From Flavobacteriia bacterium (lineage in GTDB: Bacteria > Bacteroidota > Bacteroidia > Flavobacteriales_D > Crocinitomicaceae): a DNA stretch of 32,946 nt. Where the stretch lies: assembly GCA_947463445.1 (NCBI GenBank), contig CANHRS010000023.1:1-32946 (forward strand), in the 5' to 3' direction. Below the pieces are notes generated by a model. That model was not told the DNA's origin. It was given only the letters and a program-made list of their open reading frames with translations, and ran no database searches. This document shows, in pieces, positions 7,953 through 16,416 of the stretch (positions within the stretch are counted from its first letter, which is position 1; the number at the start of each line of letters is the position of its first letter). The position numbers and the translations under genes were made by a program.

Positions 7953-9350
7953 CTACATTAATGGTCCTAGAAATTTCACTTTGACGCGTTGAATTTCTTT
8001 CCCGTTTCCTAAAATTATAATAGTGCTTATTTTTTTTCCGTTTTCCATTGCCCCATATGGGTATTTTACGATAAATCGATCTTTTAAATGTGCTTCTTTT
8101 TTTAAATGAAGATTATGTACCACTAACTCTATTTTACCGATGTTGTCGTCTAATTTTAAATTGATTTTATAATTTTTCCGTGTTTTATTGGAAAGGTTCA
8201 TTTCAAAAATATTGCTGATATAGCCTGAATTATTTGTTTGGTATGTAGTTCCACGTTGTCTGAAAATGGTTGCTTGAAAATCTTTTCTAGTTAGTAACAA
8301 GGAAACAAAAACACCTAAAATTAGTATTAGTAATGCAGTATATGCTTTCACACGTTTTGTCCATTCAAATCGGGTTCCATTTTTGATACCATTTTCAGAA
8401 ACAAAGCGAATCAATCCTTTTGGTTGTCCTACGCTTTCCATGATGGTGTCGCATTCATCGATGCAGGCAGTACAATTGACACATTCTAATTGTGTACCAT
8501 TTCGAATATCAATACCAGTAGGGCATACATGGACACATAATTTACAATCGATACAATCTCCTTTACCAGCAACTTTTCTGTCTTCTCCTTTTTTGATTTT
8601 TGCTCGGTCTTCCCCGCGTTTATGGTCGTAAGCAACGACCATTGTATTTGGGTCAAGAAGTACCCCTTGGAGTCTACCATACGGACAAATGGTTGTACAT
8701 ACTTGTTCTCTTAATCTGGAGAAAACAAAATAAAATACTGTAGTAAATACTGCAATTCCGATAAATCCACCTACATGTTCGGAGAATTTTCCAGTTTGAA
8801 TATTCCAAAGTGTATCTGCGCTGATGATATAGGCAAGAAATGTATTCGCAATCAGAAAAGAGATACCCCAAAAGATAGCGTGTTTTAAGGTGCGTTTAGC
8901 TATTTTTTCGCGTGACCAAGGTGCTGCAGCTAATTTACGTTGGTGGGTATAATCGCCTTCTATCCAATATTCGATGCGTCTGAAAATCATCTCCATGAAA
9001 ATGGTTTGTGGACATACCCATCCACAGAAAATTCTACCATATATGATGGTGAATAATATGATGCCTACAACTCCTAGTATGGTTGCTATTGCAAAAAGGT
9101 AAAAGTCTTGTGGCCAAAAAATTTTACCAAAAAGAATGAATTTTCGCTCTAAAACATTGAGTAAGAAAAATGGTTCTCCATTCAGTTTGATATGAGGGAG
9201 TGAAAATAATACGAGTAATAATAAATAACTCGTTATTTTTCTATAATTATAAAATTTCCCTTTAGGTCTTTTCGGGAAAACCCAAATTCGTTTTCCTTTT
9301 TCATCAATGGTTGCCACTGAATCTCTGTATGTTCCTTCTGCATCCTCCAT
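7953..9350 (-). CDS. ccoG: Cytochrome c oxidase accessory protein CcoG (FixG/RdxA)
   Basis: CcoG is a membrane-bound iron-sulfur protein needed for cbb3 oxidase biogenesis; the family is linked to Cu(II) reduction before delivery to CcoI/CcoNO. The 465-residue protein has about five membrane segments, the FCGWVCPQT motif at 109-116, CPYGRLQG at 222-229, and two [4Fe-4S] ferredoxin motifs: Cys266/269/272/276 and Cys290/293/296/300. An Ig-like C-terminal domain (about 370-465) matches family architecture. It lies 42 bp after ccoP, with GTGACG/AGTTACG repeats in the spacer. All cluster cysteines are present. Confidence 0.95.
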   Translation of the reverse strand: MEDAEGTYRDSVATIDEKGKRIWVFPKRPKGKFYNYRKITSYLLLLVLFSLPHIKLNGEPFFLLNVLERKFILFGKIFWPQDFYLFAIATILGVVGIILFTIIYGRIFCGWVCPQTIFMEMIFRRIEYWIEGDYTHQRKLAAAPWSREKIAKRTLKHAIFWGISFLIANTFLAYIISADTLWNIQTGKFSEHVGGFIGIAVFTTVFYFVFSRLREQVCTTICPYGRLQGVLLDPNTMVVAYDHKRGEDRAKIKKGEDRKVAGKGDCIDCKLCVHVCPTGIDIRNGTQLECVNCTACIDECDTIMESVGQPKGLIRFVSENGIKNGTRFEWTKRVKAYTALLILILGVFVSLLLTRKDFQATIFRQRGTTYQTNNSGYISNIFEMNLSNKTRKNYKINLKLDDNIGKIELVVHNLHLKKEAHLKDRFIVKYPYGAMENGKKISTIIILGNGKEIQRVKVKFLGPLM

Positions 9351-9356
9351 TTGAGT

Positions 9357-9399
9357 TACGAGTTACGAGTTACGAAGTGACGTTTTATTTCGTCACTCA
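9357..9399. repeat. AGTTACG/GTGACG repeat at the ccoP-ccoG junction
   Basis: Three tandem AGTTACG units are followed by GAAGTGACG and the inverse CGTCACTC. The ccoP stop codon (9393-9395, minus strand) lies inside the CGTCACTC arm, so repeat DNA supplies the stop. Confidence 0.7.
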
Positions 9400-10808
9400 A
9401 TTATTTCTCCTTGCGCTGCTTTTCCTTTCGCATCTGGTAAAGACAATACAAAAGAAGCTACTTGTTGTAATTGTACTGGATTGAATTTAGAATTGTGTTC
9501 TGGCATACCGTTAGGAGTACCATTTTTCACGGTTTTAAATACATCTTTAATGTCAAATCCGTATATCCAATTTTTATCCGTTAAGTTTGGTCCGATATTT
9601 CCTTCCCCTTTAGGGTTATGGCAAGTAACACAGTTTGTTTCAAACAATGCTTTTCCTTTGCTTAAATCTCCAGCATCTTTCATCAAAGTTACATTCGATT
9701 CATCCACATTCATAGCCATTTTGGATAAGTATGCTTTTACTTCTGCATCTGCTTTTTTGATTTCTTTTTCGTATGCTTGGTACTGTAAATCACCTGTATT
9801 AAATACGTGGTAATTGAATAAGTAAATTACTGCAGTAAGTATCGTAATTCCGAATCCCCAAACCCACCATGGTGGAAGGTTATTATCCAATTCGCGAATT
9901 CCATCGTATTCGTGGTGCATTAAGATCGTATGTTCTTCTTCGATAGGAACCACATCTGTAAGTACTTGATTTAATTTTTTTAATGCTTTTACCTCTTTTT
10001 CTTTACGTTTACGTTCATAAACAAGTGCTAAAAGACGTTTGAATTGCGATTGCAAATAGATAATTACTAGTAACAATACGACATTAATTGTGATTAGAAA
10101 ATAAATATCTGCATTTTCTACAAGGATCCATGGTTGTGGATCAGTTGATGGTTCAGGGATAGACATGGCAAGTGTTGTATTTCCTGTAGCCATTAACCCA
10201 AACGTAAGAATTAGGATTAATGCTTTGAAGATCGTTCCATTTTCTTTGTTTTTCTTTTCTGTTAATTTATTGGTGAAATAATCTGATTTAACCAAATTGA
10301 TAATAGAAGAAGATAAAATAAAGATGACAATTAGCATAATTACAATAGAAACGAGTAACCAATAAAAAGTGTTTAAGTTTTCTTTATAATTTGGTTTATA
10401 CTCAATTTCAGTTGCCACTTCGGAAGTACCAGTTGCTGTTTCCGTTGGAGCTGCAACGACTGGAGGATTATCTACAAACGTTAGTATAGCGTCTAATTCC
10501 TCTTTGCTTACTTGTTGTCCTGGCATTTCCATTGGACTGAATCCTTTGATTGCTTCCGCCATTTTACTTTTACCAGAAGCAATTAATCCCGTAGCGTTGG
10601 TCACCCAATCGATTAATAGATCTCCTTCACCAGCATCGGTCCATTTTTGTTTTACACCTTTTAACATAGGTCCTGTAGAAGCCTTGTCAAGTAAATGACA
10701 AGTATTACATTTTGCTTTGAAAAGCGCTTGACCGTCTTGCGCATTTGCTGATACTATGAACATAGTAAAAGAAAAAAGCGCTATGGCCTGTTTGAATAAC
10801 TTTTTCAT
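9393..10808 (-). CDS. ccoP: cbb3 oxidase subunit CcoP with an extra N-terminal cytochrome c domain
   Basis: The 471-residue membrane-anchored c-type cytochrome passes electrons to the CcoNO core. A signal peptide (about 1-23) leads into a cytochrome c domain with haem motif Cys34-x2-Cys37-His38 and a likely Met ligand at 93 or 95. A linker and membrane helices near 147-171, 193-213, 234-254 and 312-333 follow; the last contains the CcoP hallmark PPWWVWGFG. A second cytochrome c domain has Cys393-x2-Cys396-His397 and Met435 (NGMPEH). Classical CcoP has two tandem haem domains after one or two helices; here one haem domain lies before the helices and one after. It sits 11 bp after ccoQ. Confidence 0.92.
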   Translation of the reverse strand: MKKLFKQAIALFSFTMFIVSANAQDGQALFKAKCNTCHLLDKASTGPMLKGVKQKWTDAGEGDLLIDWVTNATGLIASGKSKMAEAIKGFSPMEMPGQQVSKEELDAILTFVDNPPVVAAPTETATGTSEVATEIEYKPNYKENLNTFYWLLVSIVIMLIVIFILSSSIINLVKSDYFTNKLTEKKNKENGTIFKALILILTFGLMATGNTTLAMSIPEPSTDPQPWILVENADIYFLITINVVLLLVIIYLQSQFKRLLALVYERKRKEKEVKALKKLNQVLTDVVPIEEEHTILMHHEYDGIRELDNNLPPWWVWGFGITILTAVIYLFNYHVFNTGDLQYQAYEKEIKKADAEVKAYLSKMAMNVDESNVTLMKDAGDLSKGKALFETNCVTCHNPKGEGNIGPNLTDKNWIYGFDIKDVFKTVKNGTPNGMPEHNSKFNPVQLQQVASFVLSLPDAKGKAAQGEIIE

Positions 10809-10819
10809 CGTTCTATCTT

Positions 10820-11023
10820 TTAAAATCCTACTTCATTTTGAATTTCTCCCTCTGAATTTGTTTCAAAAGGGATGTTACTCAATTCATTTACTTCTTTTTT
10901 CTTCATACGAATCACGTAAGTAAGCATAAAAGCAAAAAAGAGAAAGAAAATGAGTAGAGAGATGATGGGGTAGATGGAAACCCCATCGATACTCGTTAAA
11001 TTATGTTTTATGAATCGTAACAT
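10820..11023 (-). CDS. ccoQ: CcoQ/FixQ-like small subunit of cbb3 oxidase
   Basis: The 67-residue protein has one transmembrane helix (about 17-38, ISLLIFFLFFAFMLTYV) followed by a basic MKKKE stop-transfer patch and an acidic tail. This matches the short CcoQ-type subunits that stabilise cbb3 complexes. The family is weakly conserved, so the call rests largely on position between ccoNO (8 bp upstream) and ccoP (11 bp downstream). Confidence 0.8.
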   Translation of the reverse strand: MLRFIKHNLTSIDGVSIYPIISLLIFFLFFAFMLTYVIRMKKKEVNELSNIPFETNSEGEIQNEVGF

Positions 11024-11031
11024 TGTTTTTC

Positions 11032-13227
11032 TTATTTAAAGTTTGTAACTGTAGTCGTAGACATTGCATCTTTTCCTAAGCGTTGTAAGTAAGCGATCAA
11101 TGCAACGATTTCTTTTTTCTCCAATTTTGCAATTTCTGCTTTAACATTGACTGTTTTCAAAATTTGCGCAGGTTGGTTATTGATGATATCCGTAGCGATT
11201 TCATTTGCTTGTTTTTGAAGGTCTTTCAGTGCAACGTTTTCGTATCCTTTTGCATAAGGTACACCAAGTGTGCGCATTGCATTGATTTTTTTAGCAATTA
11301 AATCCGTTGTTAAATCATTGTCTTTCAACCAAACATAGGCAGGCATGATCGAACCTTTGGATACATCTTTTGGACGAATCATGTGTTGGTAGTGCCAGAA
11401 ATTTGATTTTTTAATTTTAATGTTTCCACCTTCACGTGCTAAATCCGGACCAGTACGTTTGGAACCCCATTGGAATGGGTGGTCGTAAACAAATTCCCCT
11501 GCTTTTGAGTATTCTCCAAAACGTGCTGTTTCGAAACGCAAAGGACGAATAAGTTGCGAGTGACAATTGTAACAACCTTCCCGGATGTATAAGTCGCGAC
11601 CTTCTAATTCAAGTGGTGTGTAAGGTTTCACACTTGCAATGGTAGGAATGTTGCTTTTTACAATCATCGTAGGTATAATTTGAACAAGTCCACCAATAGA
11701 AACCAATAAGATTGCTAATAACATCATTTGGAAAGGTTTACGCTCAATTTTACGGTGCCAGTATTCTCCTTTAACAGGTGCTAATTTCAAGTCTTTTGTA
11801 ACAGTTGCTTCTGCCTCTTCGTTTTCCACCAATTTTCCTGATTTTGCAGTTTTCACAAGGTTGAATGCCATCATTACAGCACCTACGATGAATAATAAAC
11901 CACCAATAGAACGAAGGATGTAGAAAGGTTTGATAATTTGAACTGTTTCTAAGAAATCTTGGTAAGTTAACGTTCCATCTGGATTAAATTGTTGCCACAT
12001 TTGACCTTGTGCAAATCCGGCATAATACATTGGAATTGCATATAAAATAATCCCTAAAGTGGCAATCCAGAAGTGTTGATTCGCTAATTTTTTAGAGTAT
12101 AATTCCGTTTTGAATATTCTTGGGAACAACCAGTATAACATACCGAATGTGAACATCCCGTTCCAACCTAATCCACCAACGTGCACGTGTGCAATGGTCC
12201 AATCGGTAAAGTGAGAGATTACGTTTACATTTTTCAAGGATAATAAAGGTCCTTCAAACGTAGCCATACCATAACATGTTAAGGCAACCACCATGAATTT
12301 CAACATGACATCGTCACGAACGCGATCCCAAGCACCACGCAAGGTCAATAAACCATTTAACATACCACCCCAAGATGGTGCGATTAACATGACAGAGAAA
12401 ACTACACCTAAACTTTGTGCCCAATCTGGAAGTGCAGAGTACAATAAATGGTGTGGTCCAGCCCAAATGTAGATGAAAATTAAGGCCCAAAAGTGGATGA
12501 TAGAAAGTCTATAAGAATACACTGGTCTGTTTGCTGCTTTAGGTACGAAGTAGTACATCAAACCTAGGTAAGGTGTTGTTAAGAAGAAGGCAACCGCATT
12601 GTGTCCGTACCACCATTGTACTAACGCATCTTGTACACCTGCATACCAAGAGTAACTTTTAAAGAAAGATACAGGTAATTCAAACGAGTTGAAAATGTGT
12701 AAGATAGCAACGGTTACGAACGTAGCGATAAAGAACCAAATTGCTACATATAAGTGTTTTACGCGTCTTACAACAATCGTCGCAAACATGTTGAAACCGA
12801 ATACTACCCATAAAACAGCGATAAGGATATCGATCCACCATTCTAACTCTGCATATTCTTTTCCGGAAGTTATCCCGAAGGGTAGTGTTGCAACCGCACA
12901 TAAAATGATAAACTGCCAACCCCAGAAGTTGATATTACTTAATTTATCACTCCACATACGTGTTTTTAGTAAACGTTGCAGAGAGTAGTAAACCCCGGTA
13001 AAAATTCCATTTCCAACAAATGCAAAAATCACTGCATTGGTATGCAATGGTCTTAAACGTCCGAAGGACAAGAAACTAAATCCTAGGTAATCGTTGAAAA
13101 ATTCGGGGAACGCTAGTTGTAGCGCTACGATTAACCCTACGACCATTCCGGTAATACCCCAAATGATGGTTGCGTAGGCAAAATTCTTTACGACCTTATT
13201 GTCGTAACTAAACTTTTGTACTTCCAT
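11032..13227 (-). CDS. ccoN: Fused cbb3 oxidase catalytic subunit CcoN and cytochrome c subunit CcoO
   Basis: The 731-residue fusion joins the haem-copper core CcoN (about 1-470) to the membrane-anchored monohaem cytochrome CcoO (about 490-731). Visible ligands include His62 (low-spin haem b), WYGHN with His209 and GPHH with His259/260 (CuB), and AHVHVGG with His347/349 (haem ligands). The CcoO part has a membrane anchor near 499-523, haem motif Cys552-x2-Cys555-His556 and Met628 in SIMPAYVWL. CcoNO fusion is common in Bacteroidota. The enzyme reduces oxygen to water with high affinity and pumps protons. Its start overlaps ccoS by 20 bp, indicating coupled translation. Confidence 0.97.
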   Translation of the reverse strand: MEVQKFSYDNKVVKNFAYATIIWGITGMVVGLIVALQLAFPEFFNDYLGFSFLSFGRLRPLHTNAVIFAFVGNGIFTGVYYSLQRLLKTRMWSDKLSNINFWGWQFIILCAVATLPFGITSGKEYAELEWWIDILIAVLWVVFGFNMFATIVVRRVKHLYVAIWFFIATFVTVAILHIFNSFELPVSFFKSYSWYAGVQDALVQWWYGHNAVAFFLTTPYLGLMYYFVPKAANRPVYSYRLSIIHFWALIFIYIWAGPHHLLYSALPDWAQSLGVVFSVMLIAPSWGGMLNGLLTLRGAWDRVRDDVMLKFMVVALTCYGMATFEGPLLSLKNVNVISHFTDWTIAHVHVGGLGWNGMFTFGMLYWLFPRIFKTELYSKKLANQHFWIATLGIILYAIPMYYAGFAQGQMWQQFNPDGTLTYQDFLETVQIIKPFYILRSIGGLLFIVGAVMMAFNLVKTAKSGKLVENEEAEATVTKDLKLAPVKGEYWHRKIERKPFQMMLLAILLVSIGGLVQIIPTMIVKSNIPTIASVKPYTPLELEGRDLYIREGCYNCHSQLIRPLRFETARFGEYSKAGEFVYDHPFQWGSKRTGPDLAREGGNIKIKKSNFWHYQHMIRPKDVSKGSIMPAYVWLKDNDLTTDLIAKKINAMRTLGVPYAKGYENVALKDLQKQANEIATDIINNQPAQILKTVNVKAEIAKLEKKEIVALIAYLQRLGKDAMSTTTVTNFK

Positions 13228-13396
13228 TGTTACTTGTGTTTTGGTTATTATTTATTAACTCATCTTCGAATAAGATTCGCACGGAAGGTGTGTAATCGTC
13301 TTCGTATTGTCCTGTTTTTATTGCCCATAAGAATGACACTAAAAAAAATAGTGCTACAACTAAACTTACAACGAGCATTATGTATATGATTCCCAT
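13208..13396 (-). CDS. ccoS: cbb3 oxidase assembly protein CcoS
   Basis: The 62-residue single-helix protein has the family pattern: an N-terminal helix (about 3-26), then KTGQYEDDYTPSVRILFED. CcoS is required for cofactor insertion into cbb3 oxidase. It is the first gene of the minus-strand cco arm and overlaps ccoNO by 20 bp. The ATG chosen gives MGIIYIM, which fits family N-termini. In many relatives ccoS directly follows ccoI; here the two are separated and face each other. Confidence 0.9.
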   Translation of the reverse strand: MGIIYIMLVVSLVVALFFLVSFLWAIKTGQYEDDYTPSVRILFEDELINNNQNTSNNGSTKV

Positions 13397-13453
13397 GATG
13401 CAAAGGAAGGAAGGATGTACTTTTTAGTAACTGACTCGAATTAGATGAAAAGA

Positions 13454-13465
13454 TGATATATGTCA
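13454..13465 (-). promoter_or_regulatory. FNR/CRP-type dyad upstream of ccoS
   Basis: On the minus strand TGACATATATCA has TGA-N6-TCA symmetry and shares 10 of 12 bases, and the flanking T, with the hemN upstream dyad in the same orientation relative to its gene. It lies about 57 bp before the ccoS ATG. I cannot fix a clear TAnnTTTG element at the expected distance. The divergent gene at 13526 is 60 bp away on the other side. Confidence 0.4.
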
Positions 13466-13525
13466 TGTTTTAGCGTTCTATTAAATACTGAAAACATTTA
13501 TTTACTTTTATAGCAAATAGTTCGA

Positions 13526-14725
13526 ATGCGTATTTTCCATTTATTTTTCTTTTTACCATTTTTTACTTTCGCCCAATTTCACCCGAAAAAGATTGGGGAA
13601 GTAACTGGATTGGTATATTTTAGTGTTTGGGAAGAAGATACCATGGGTAAAGTATTAGCTGGTTCCAAGGAGGTGATTTTTCAGCATAATTATTCCGTTT
13701 CGATTTTACAGGTAAAACATGCGGATAAAATTTCGGTAGCGGAATTGACTTCCAATGTATTTGCCTTTGTGAGTACCCCAAAAACACGTGTTAAAAAGGC
13801 TTCAATAAGCTGGAATGATACTGTATTAGGTGTGAAAAAGAAATTGCACTTAATTCGAAAAGTGGTCGAAAATCCAATACAACTTGCTTTTGTGAAACGG
13901 AATGGTCGATGGTTTCAACACGTAAATCCAATTACGGTTATTGGAGATACAGTGCATGTTGTACCAAAACGGGTGCTACTTTTTATTAATGGGTATCGCG
14001 GATATGAACGCGAAGAAAATGAGAGTGATAATTTGGTGACAACGAAAGATCGTTATCATTATTGGTATACCTTAGACGACAGATTTATAGATACCTTAAA
14101 ACCTACTGAAAGTTATTATTTGGACGGAAGCTTAAGTGTAAAAACTTCCAATCACCGGAATACAGTTCGCTTTGTGAAAAGTTATTATTTTTCCAACCAT
14201 TTTCTTTCTAAGAATGATTCTTTGAAAAAGTATAATCGTTTGAATGTCGATCCAAATCCAGATGGGTTCAATTATCGAAAAGAAAAAGGGCGTATTGGAG
14301 GCAAAGCACTTTTACTGAAGTTGCATCCGCAGGAAAAAGATACGGTAGATATTGTATGTCATAGTATGGGATATGCCTATGCCTTGGGGATGATCGACGT
14401 ATTGAAAGATAAAGTTGTATTTGGTAGTATCTATATTTTATCGCCAGAAAATGGGTGTCAGGATGGTGTCGACTGGACACAATTTAAACAAGTTTGGCAG
14501 TATGGTAGTAACCTAGACCAACCAAATCCAGATCCAGTTTGGGAGCAAGATGGGATTGCGCCACAATGTCAAGTGAAAGGTTTATTTTTTGACGCAACAC
14601 ATGGAAGGGCATTTATTCCTAAAAACTGGCCTAAGAAAAATTTTGTCGATAGCCACATGCCGATTAATTACGATTGGATTTTCGACCGAATTCAAAAAGG
14701 GGAGGCGGGGTATATTCGACGTTGA
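13526..14725 (+). CDS. Secreted alpha/beta-hydrolase-like protein with CHSMG nucleophile motif
   Basis: The 399-residue protein has a signal peptide (about 1-17, ending FAQF). The C-terminal half resembles an alpha/beta hydrolase: a strand and oxyanion-type turn VLLFINGYRG (150-159), a nucleophile elbow IVCHSMGYAYALG (276-288) with Ser280, and possible acid/base residues Asp356 (FFDATHG) and His377. The usual first Gly of GxSxG is Cys278. The N-terminal 145 residues look beta-rich and are not recognised. Substrate is unknown. It is divergent from ccoS, and its stop abuts the stop of the next gene with no intervening base. Confidence 0.6.
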   Translation: MRIFHLFFFLPFFTFAQFHPKKIGEVTGLVYFSVWEEDTMGKVLAGSKEVIFQHNYSVSILQVKHADKISVAELTSNVFAFVSTPKTRVKKASISWNDTVLGVKKKLHLIRKVVENPIQLAFVKRNGRWFQHVNPITVIGDTVHVVPKRVLLFINGYRGYEREENESDNLVTTKDRYHYWYTLDDRFIDTLKPTESYYLDGSLSVKTSNHRNTVRFVKSYYFSNHFLSKNDSLKKYNRLNVDPNPDGFNYRKEKGRIGGKALLLKLHPQEKDTVDIVCHSMGYAYALGMIDVLKDKVVFGSIYILSPENGCQDGVDWTQFKQVWQYGSNLDQPNPDPVWEQDGIAPQCQVKGLFFDATHGRAFIPKNWPKKNFVDSHMPINYDWIFDRIQKGEAGYIRR

Positions 14726-15271
14726 TTATTTTTTAATTGTGTATACCAACGAAATTTGTCCAAATACAGGGTACACACTAGATCCTAAACTAGCAGCATT
14801 TTGTACAACTAAAAAGTTATACCCACCAGTTGCTATTGCACGTAAATTATAGGGAAGCTTGTAACTTACACCAGCTTCCAGTCCCATTATAAATGCATTG
14901 TTGTTGTATCCTAACCCTTCAAAATAATTCCCCAAATTGGTGTGTTCATACCCAGCATTGATCCTTACAGTTGGTGAAAGTTTTTTGTAGGAACGAAAAT
15001 AATAGGCGAAAAATGCATCGTAATGATTCACGGATAATGCATTCGAAAAAAACGCAGAACCTAATCTAGAAAAAGTCATGTTCACTCCTACACTTAAGGG
15101 TAATTTTTTGTTAGATTTTACCAAGCGATATTCTGCAGTAATACCATTTACGGTATAAAAACCGGTGTATTTTTGACAACGAATTCCTACTTCAATCGAA
15201 GGTTTGATAGAATCTTGTGCTAGCGTAACTACTGAAAGTAGAACGCAAATAAAGGATACAATTATTTTCAT
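14726..15271 (-). CDS. Small secreted beta-barrel-like protein
   Basis: The 181-residue protein has a signal peptide ending TLAQ (about residue 19). Alternating hydrophobic strands such as LPLSVGVNMTFSRLG, YDAFFAYYFRSY, LSPTVRINAGYEH and RAIATGGYNFLV suggest an eight-strand outer-membrane barrel. The family is not identified. Its ATG overlaps the stop of the upstream lipoprotein hydrolase by 4 bp (15268-15271), so the two are co-transcribed and probably coupled. Confidence 0.65.
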   Translation of the reverse strand: MKIIVSFICVLLSVVTLAQDSIKPSIEVGIRCQKYTGFYTVNGITAEYRLVKSNKKLPLSVGVNMTFSRLGSAFFSNALSVNHYDAFFAYYFRSYKKLSPTVRINAGYEHTNLGNYFEGLGYNNNAFIMGLEAGVSYKLPYNLRAIATGGYNFLVVQNAASLGSSVYPVFGQISLVYTIKK

Positions 15272-16197
15272 AATGTAGGAAGAATTTCGTTAAATATGTT
15301 GTTTTGTAGTTCTATGTCTTCATGGGTGATTACATTTCGTCCCTTTAGTCTAGTAAATACATGTAACTCTGAATTGATAATCGTTACCTTTAGTTTTTCC
15401 TTATTTGTTATTCCATTATATAATAAAGCTGCACTAATAGGGTCTGCAGCACCATCTTTTTTTGCTTTGTAAACTGTTAAGGAAACATTGTCTGGTAACG
15501 TTATGCCATCCTCTAGTTTTTTGCGCATTACTTGTGTAATGGTATTTAACTGTTCCAAGGCTTGGTAAGGTCTATATTTATACCAGAAGCCATTTTCTCC
15601 TTGTTCCATGGTGGATGCGCTATAACCTAATGCTGGTCCAACTGCCGAAATTAACGCTAAAGTTTTGGTGGAGGGTACAATAATTGGGTCAATAAAAAAC
15701 ACCTTTTTTAGTACATCCGTATTTAATTTATTTGCACTAATTGCTTCTAATAGTAATGGACAACCAGTAGATGAACCGATGAGGGATATGTTCGTGTAAC
15801 CTAGCGCGCGTAAAGCATTATATTCCTTTATAATTGGAGCTTGCCAATCTTCCCAAGTTGCTTTTTTAAAGTCACTATAATCTCTTCCGTGTCCACCGAG
15901 TAAAACAACTGAAATCAATGCATTCCCATTGTTTTTTACGAAGTTTTTAAATTCCAACCATTCGAATGTTGTAGCTGTAAATCCGTGAACTGCAATAAAT
16001 ACAGGGGTAGATTTTTCTTGAACAGAAGGCTTCGGTTTTGAAACGGAGAGTAAAAACTTTTCAGGGTATGTAATACTCGAATCGTTAATCGTTGTTCCAT
16101 CTAAATCGATTACATTGTCGATTGGAGGTAGTGTTTCTGATTTTTTACATGCCGTAAATAAGCAGATGTATAGGGATAGATAAATAAAAAGTTTCAT
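15268..16197 (-). CDS. Alpha/beta-hydrolase lipoprotein (carboxylesterase/lysophospholipase-like)
   Basis: The 309-residue protein has a lipobox LFTAC with Cys17, so it is predicted to be a lipoprotein. The hydrolase fold is clear: FIAVHGFTATTFEW (67-80) gives the HG oxyanion motif, LIGSSTGCPLLL (139-150) is the nucleophile elbow with Ser143, and Asp248 or Asp252 with His279 (SELHVF) are plausible triad partners. GHGRDYSD (102-109) is typical of monoglyceride-lipase and carboxylesterase relatives. The substrate is likely a lipid ester, but this is inference. It is the upstream gene of a two-gene unit with the barrel protein. Confidence 0.75.
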   Translation of the reverse strand: MKLFIYLSLYICLFTACKKSETLPPIDNVIDLDGTTINDSSITYPEKFLLSVSKPKPSVQEKSTPVFIAVHGFTATTFEWLEFKNFVKNNGNALISVVLLGGHGRDYSDFKKATWEDWQAPIIKEYNALRALGYTNISLIGSSTGCPLLLEAISANKLNTDVLKKVFFIDPIIVPSTKTLALISAVGPALGYSASTMEQGENGFWYKYRPYQALEQLNTITQVMRKKLEDGITLPDNVSLTVYKAKKDGAADPISAALLYNGITNKEKLKVTIINSELHVFTRLKGRNVITHEDIELQNNIFNEILPTL

Positions 16198-16228
16198 TTA
16201 TTTTTTTTGGTAAAATTAGTGTTTTTTT

Positions 16229-16378
16229 ACCATTAAGACATTTAGAATAGATTAGTTAATGCTTAATATTTAGTTATTTGAGAAATAAATCGGAATAATT
16301 TATAAATGAATAATGACCAAAGGTCACTTAATGAACTTCGGTTTTAGACATTTTTTTCTTGCTTAATTTCTTAATGGT
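16229..16378. promoter_or_regulatory. Divergent promoter region with inverted repeats
   Basis: The 219-bp gap between the hydrolase lipoprotein and the Nudix gene holds an exact 10-bp inverted repeat, ACCATTAAGA (16229-16238) and TCTTAATGGT (16369-16378). Between its arms is the perfect dyad TGACC-AAA-GGTCA (16314-16326). The dyad could be an operator for either divergent gene; I do not know the cognate regulator. The rest is AT-rich. Confidence 0.3.
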
Positions 16379-16416
16379 TAGTCTGCCTGATTTATTTTTT
16401 TTAATTATCTTTAATT

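Noticed and set aside
12689-12988. 99-residue plus-strand open frame opposite ccoNO
   Set aside because: It is antisense to conserved haem-copper oxidase sequence and is a shadow of it.
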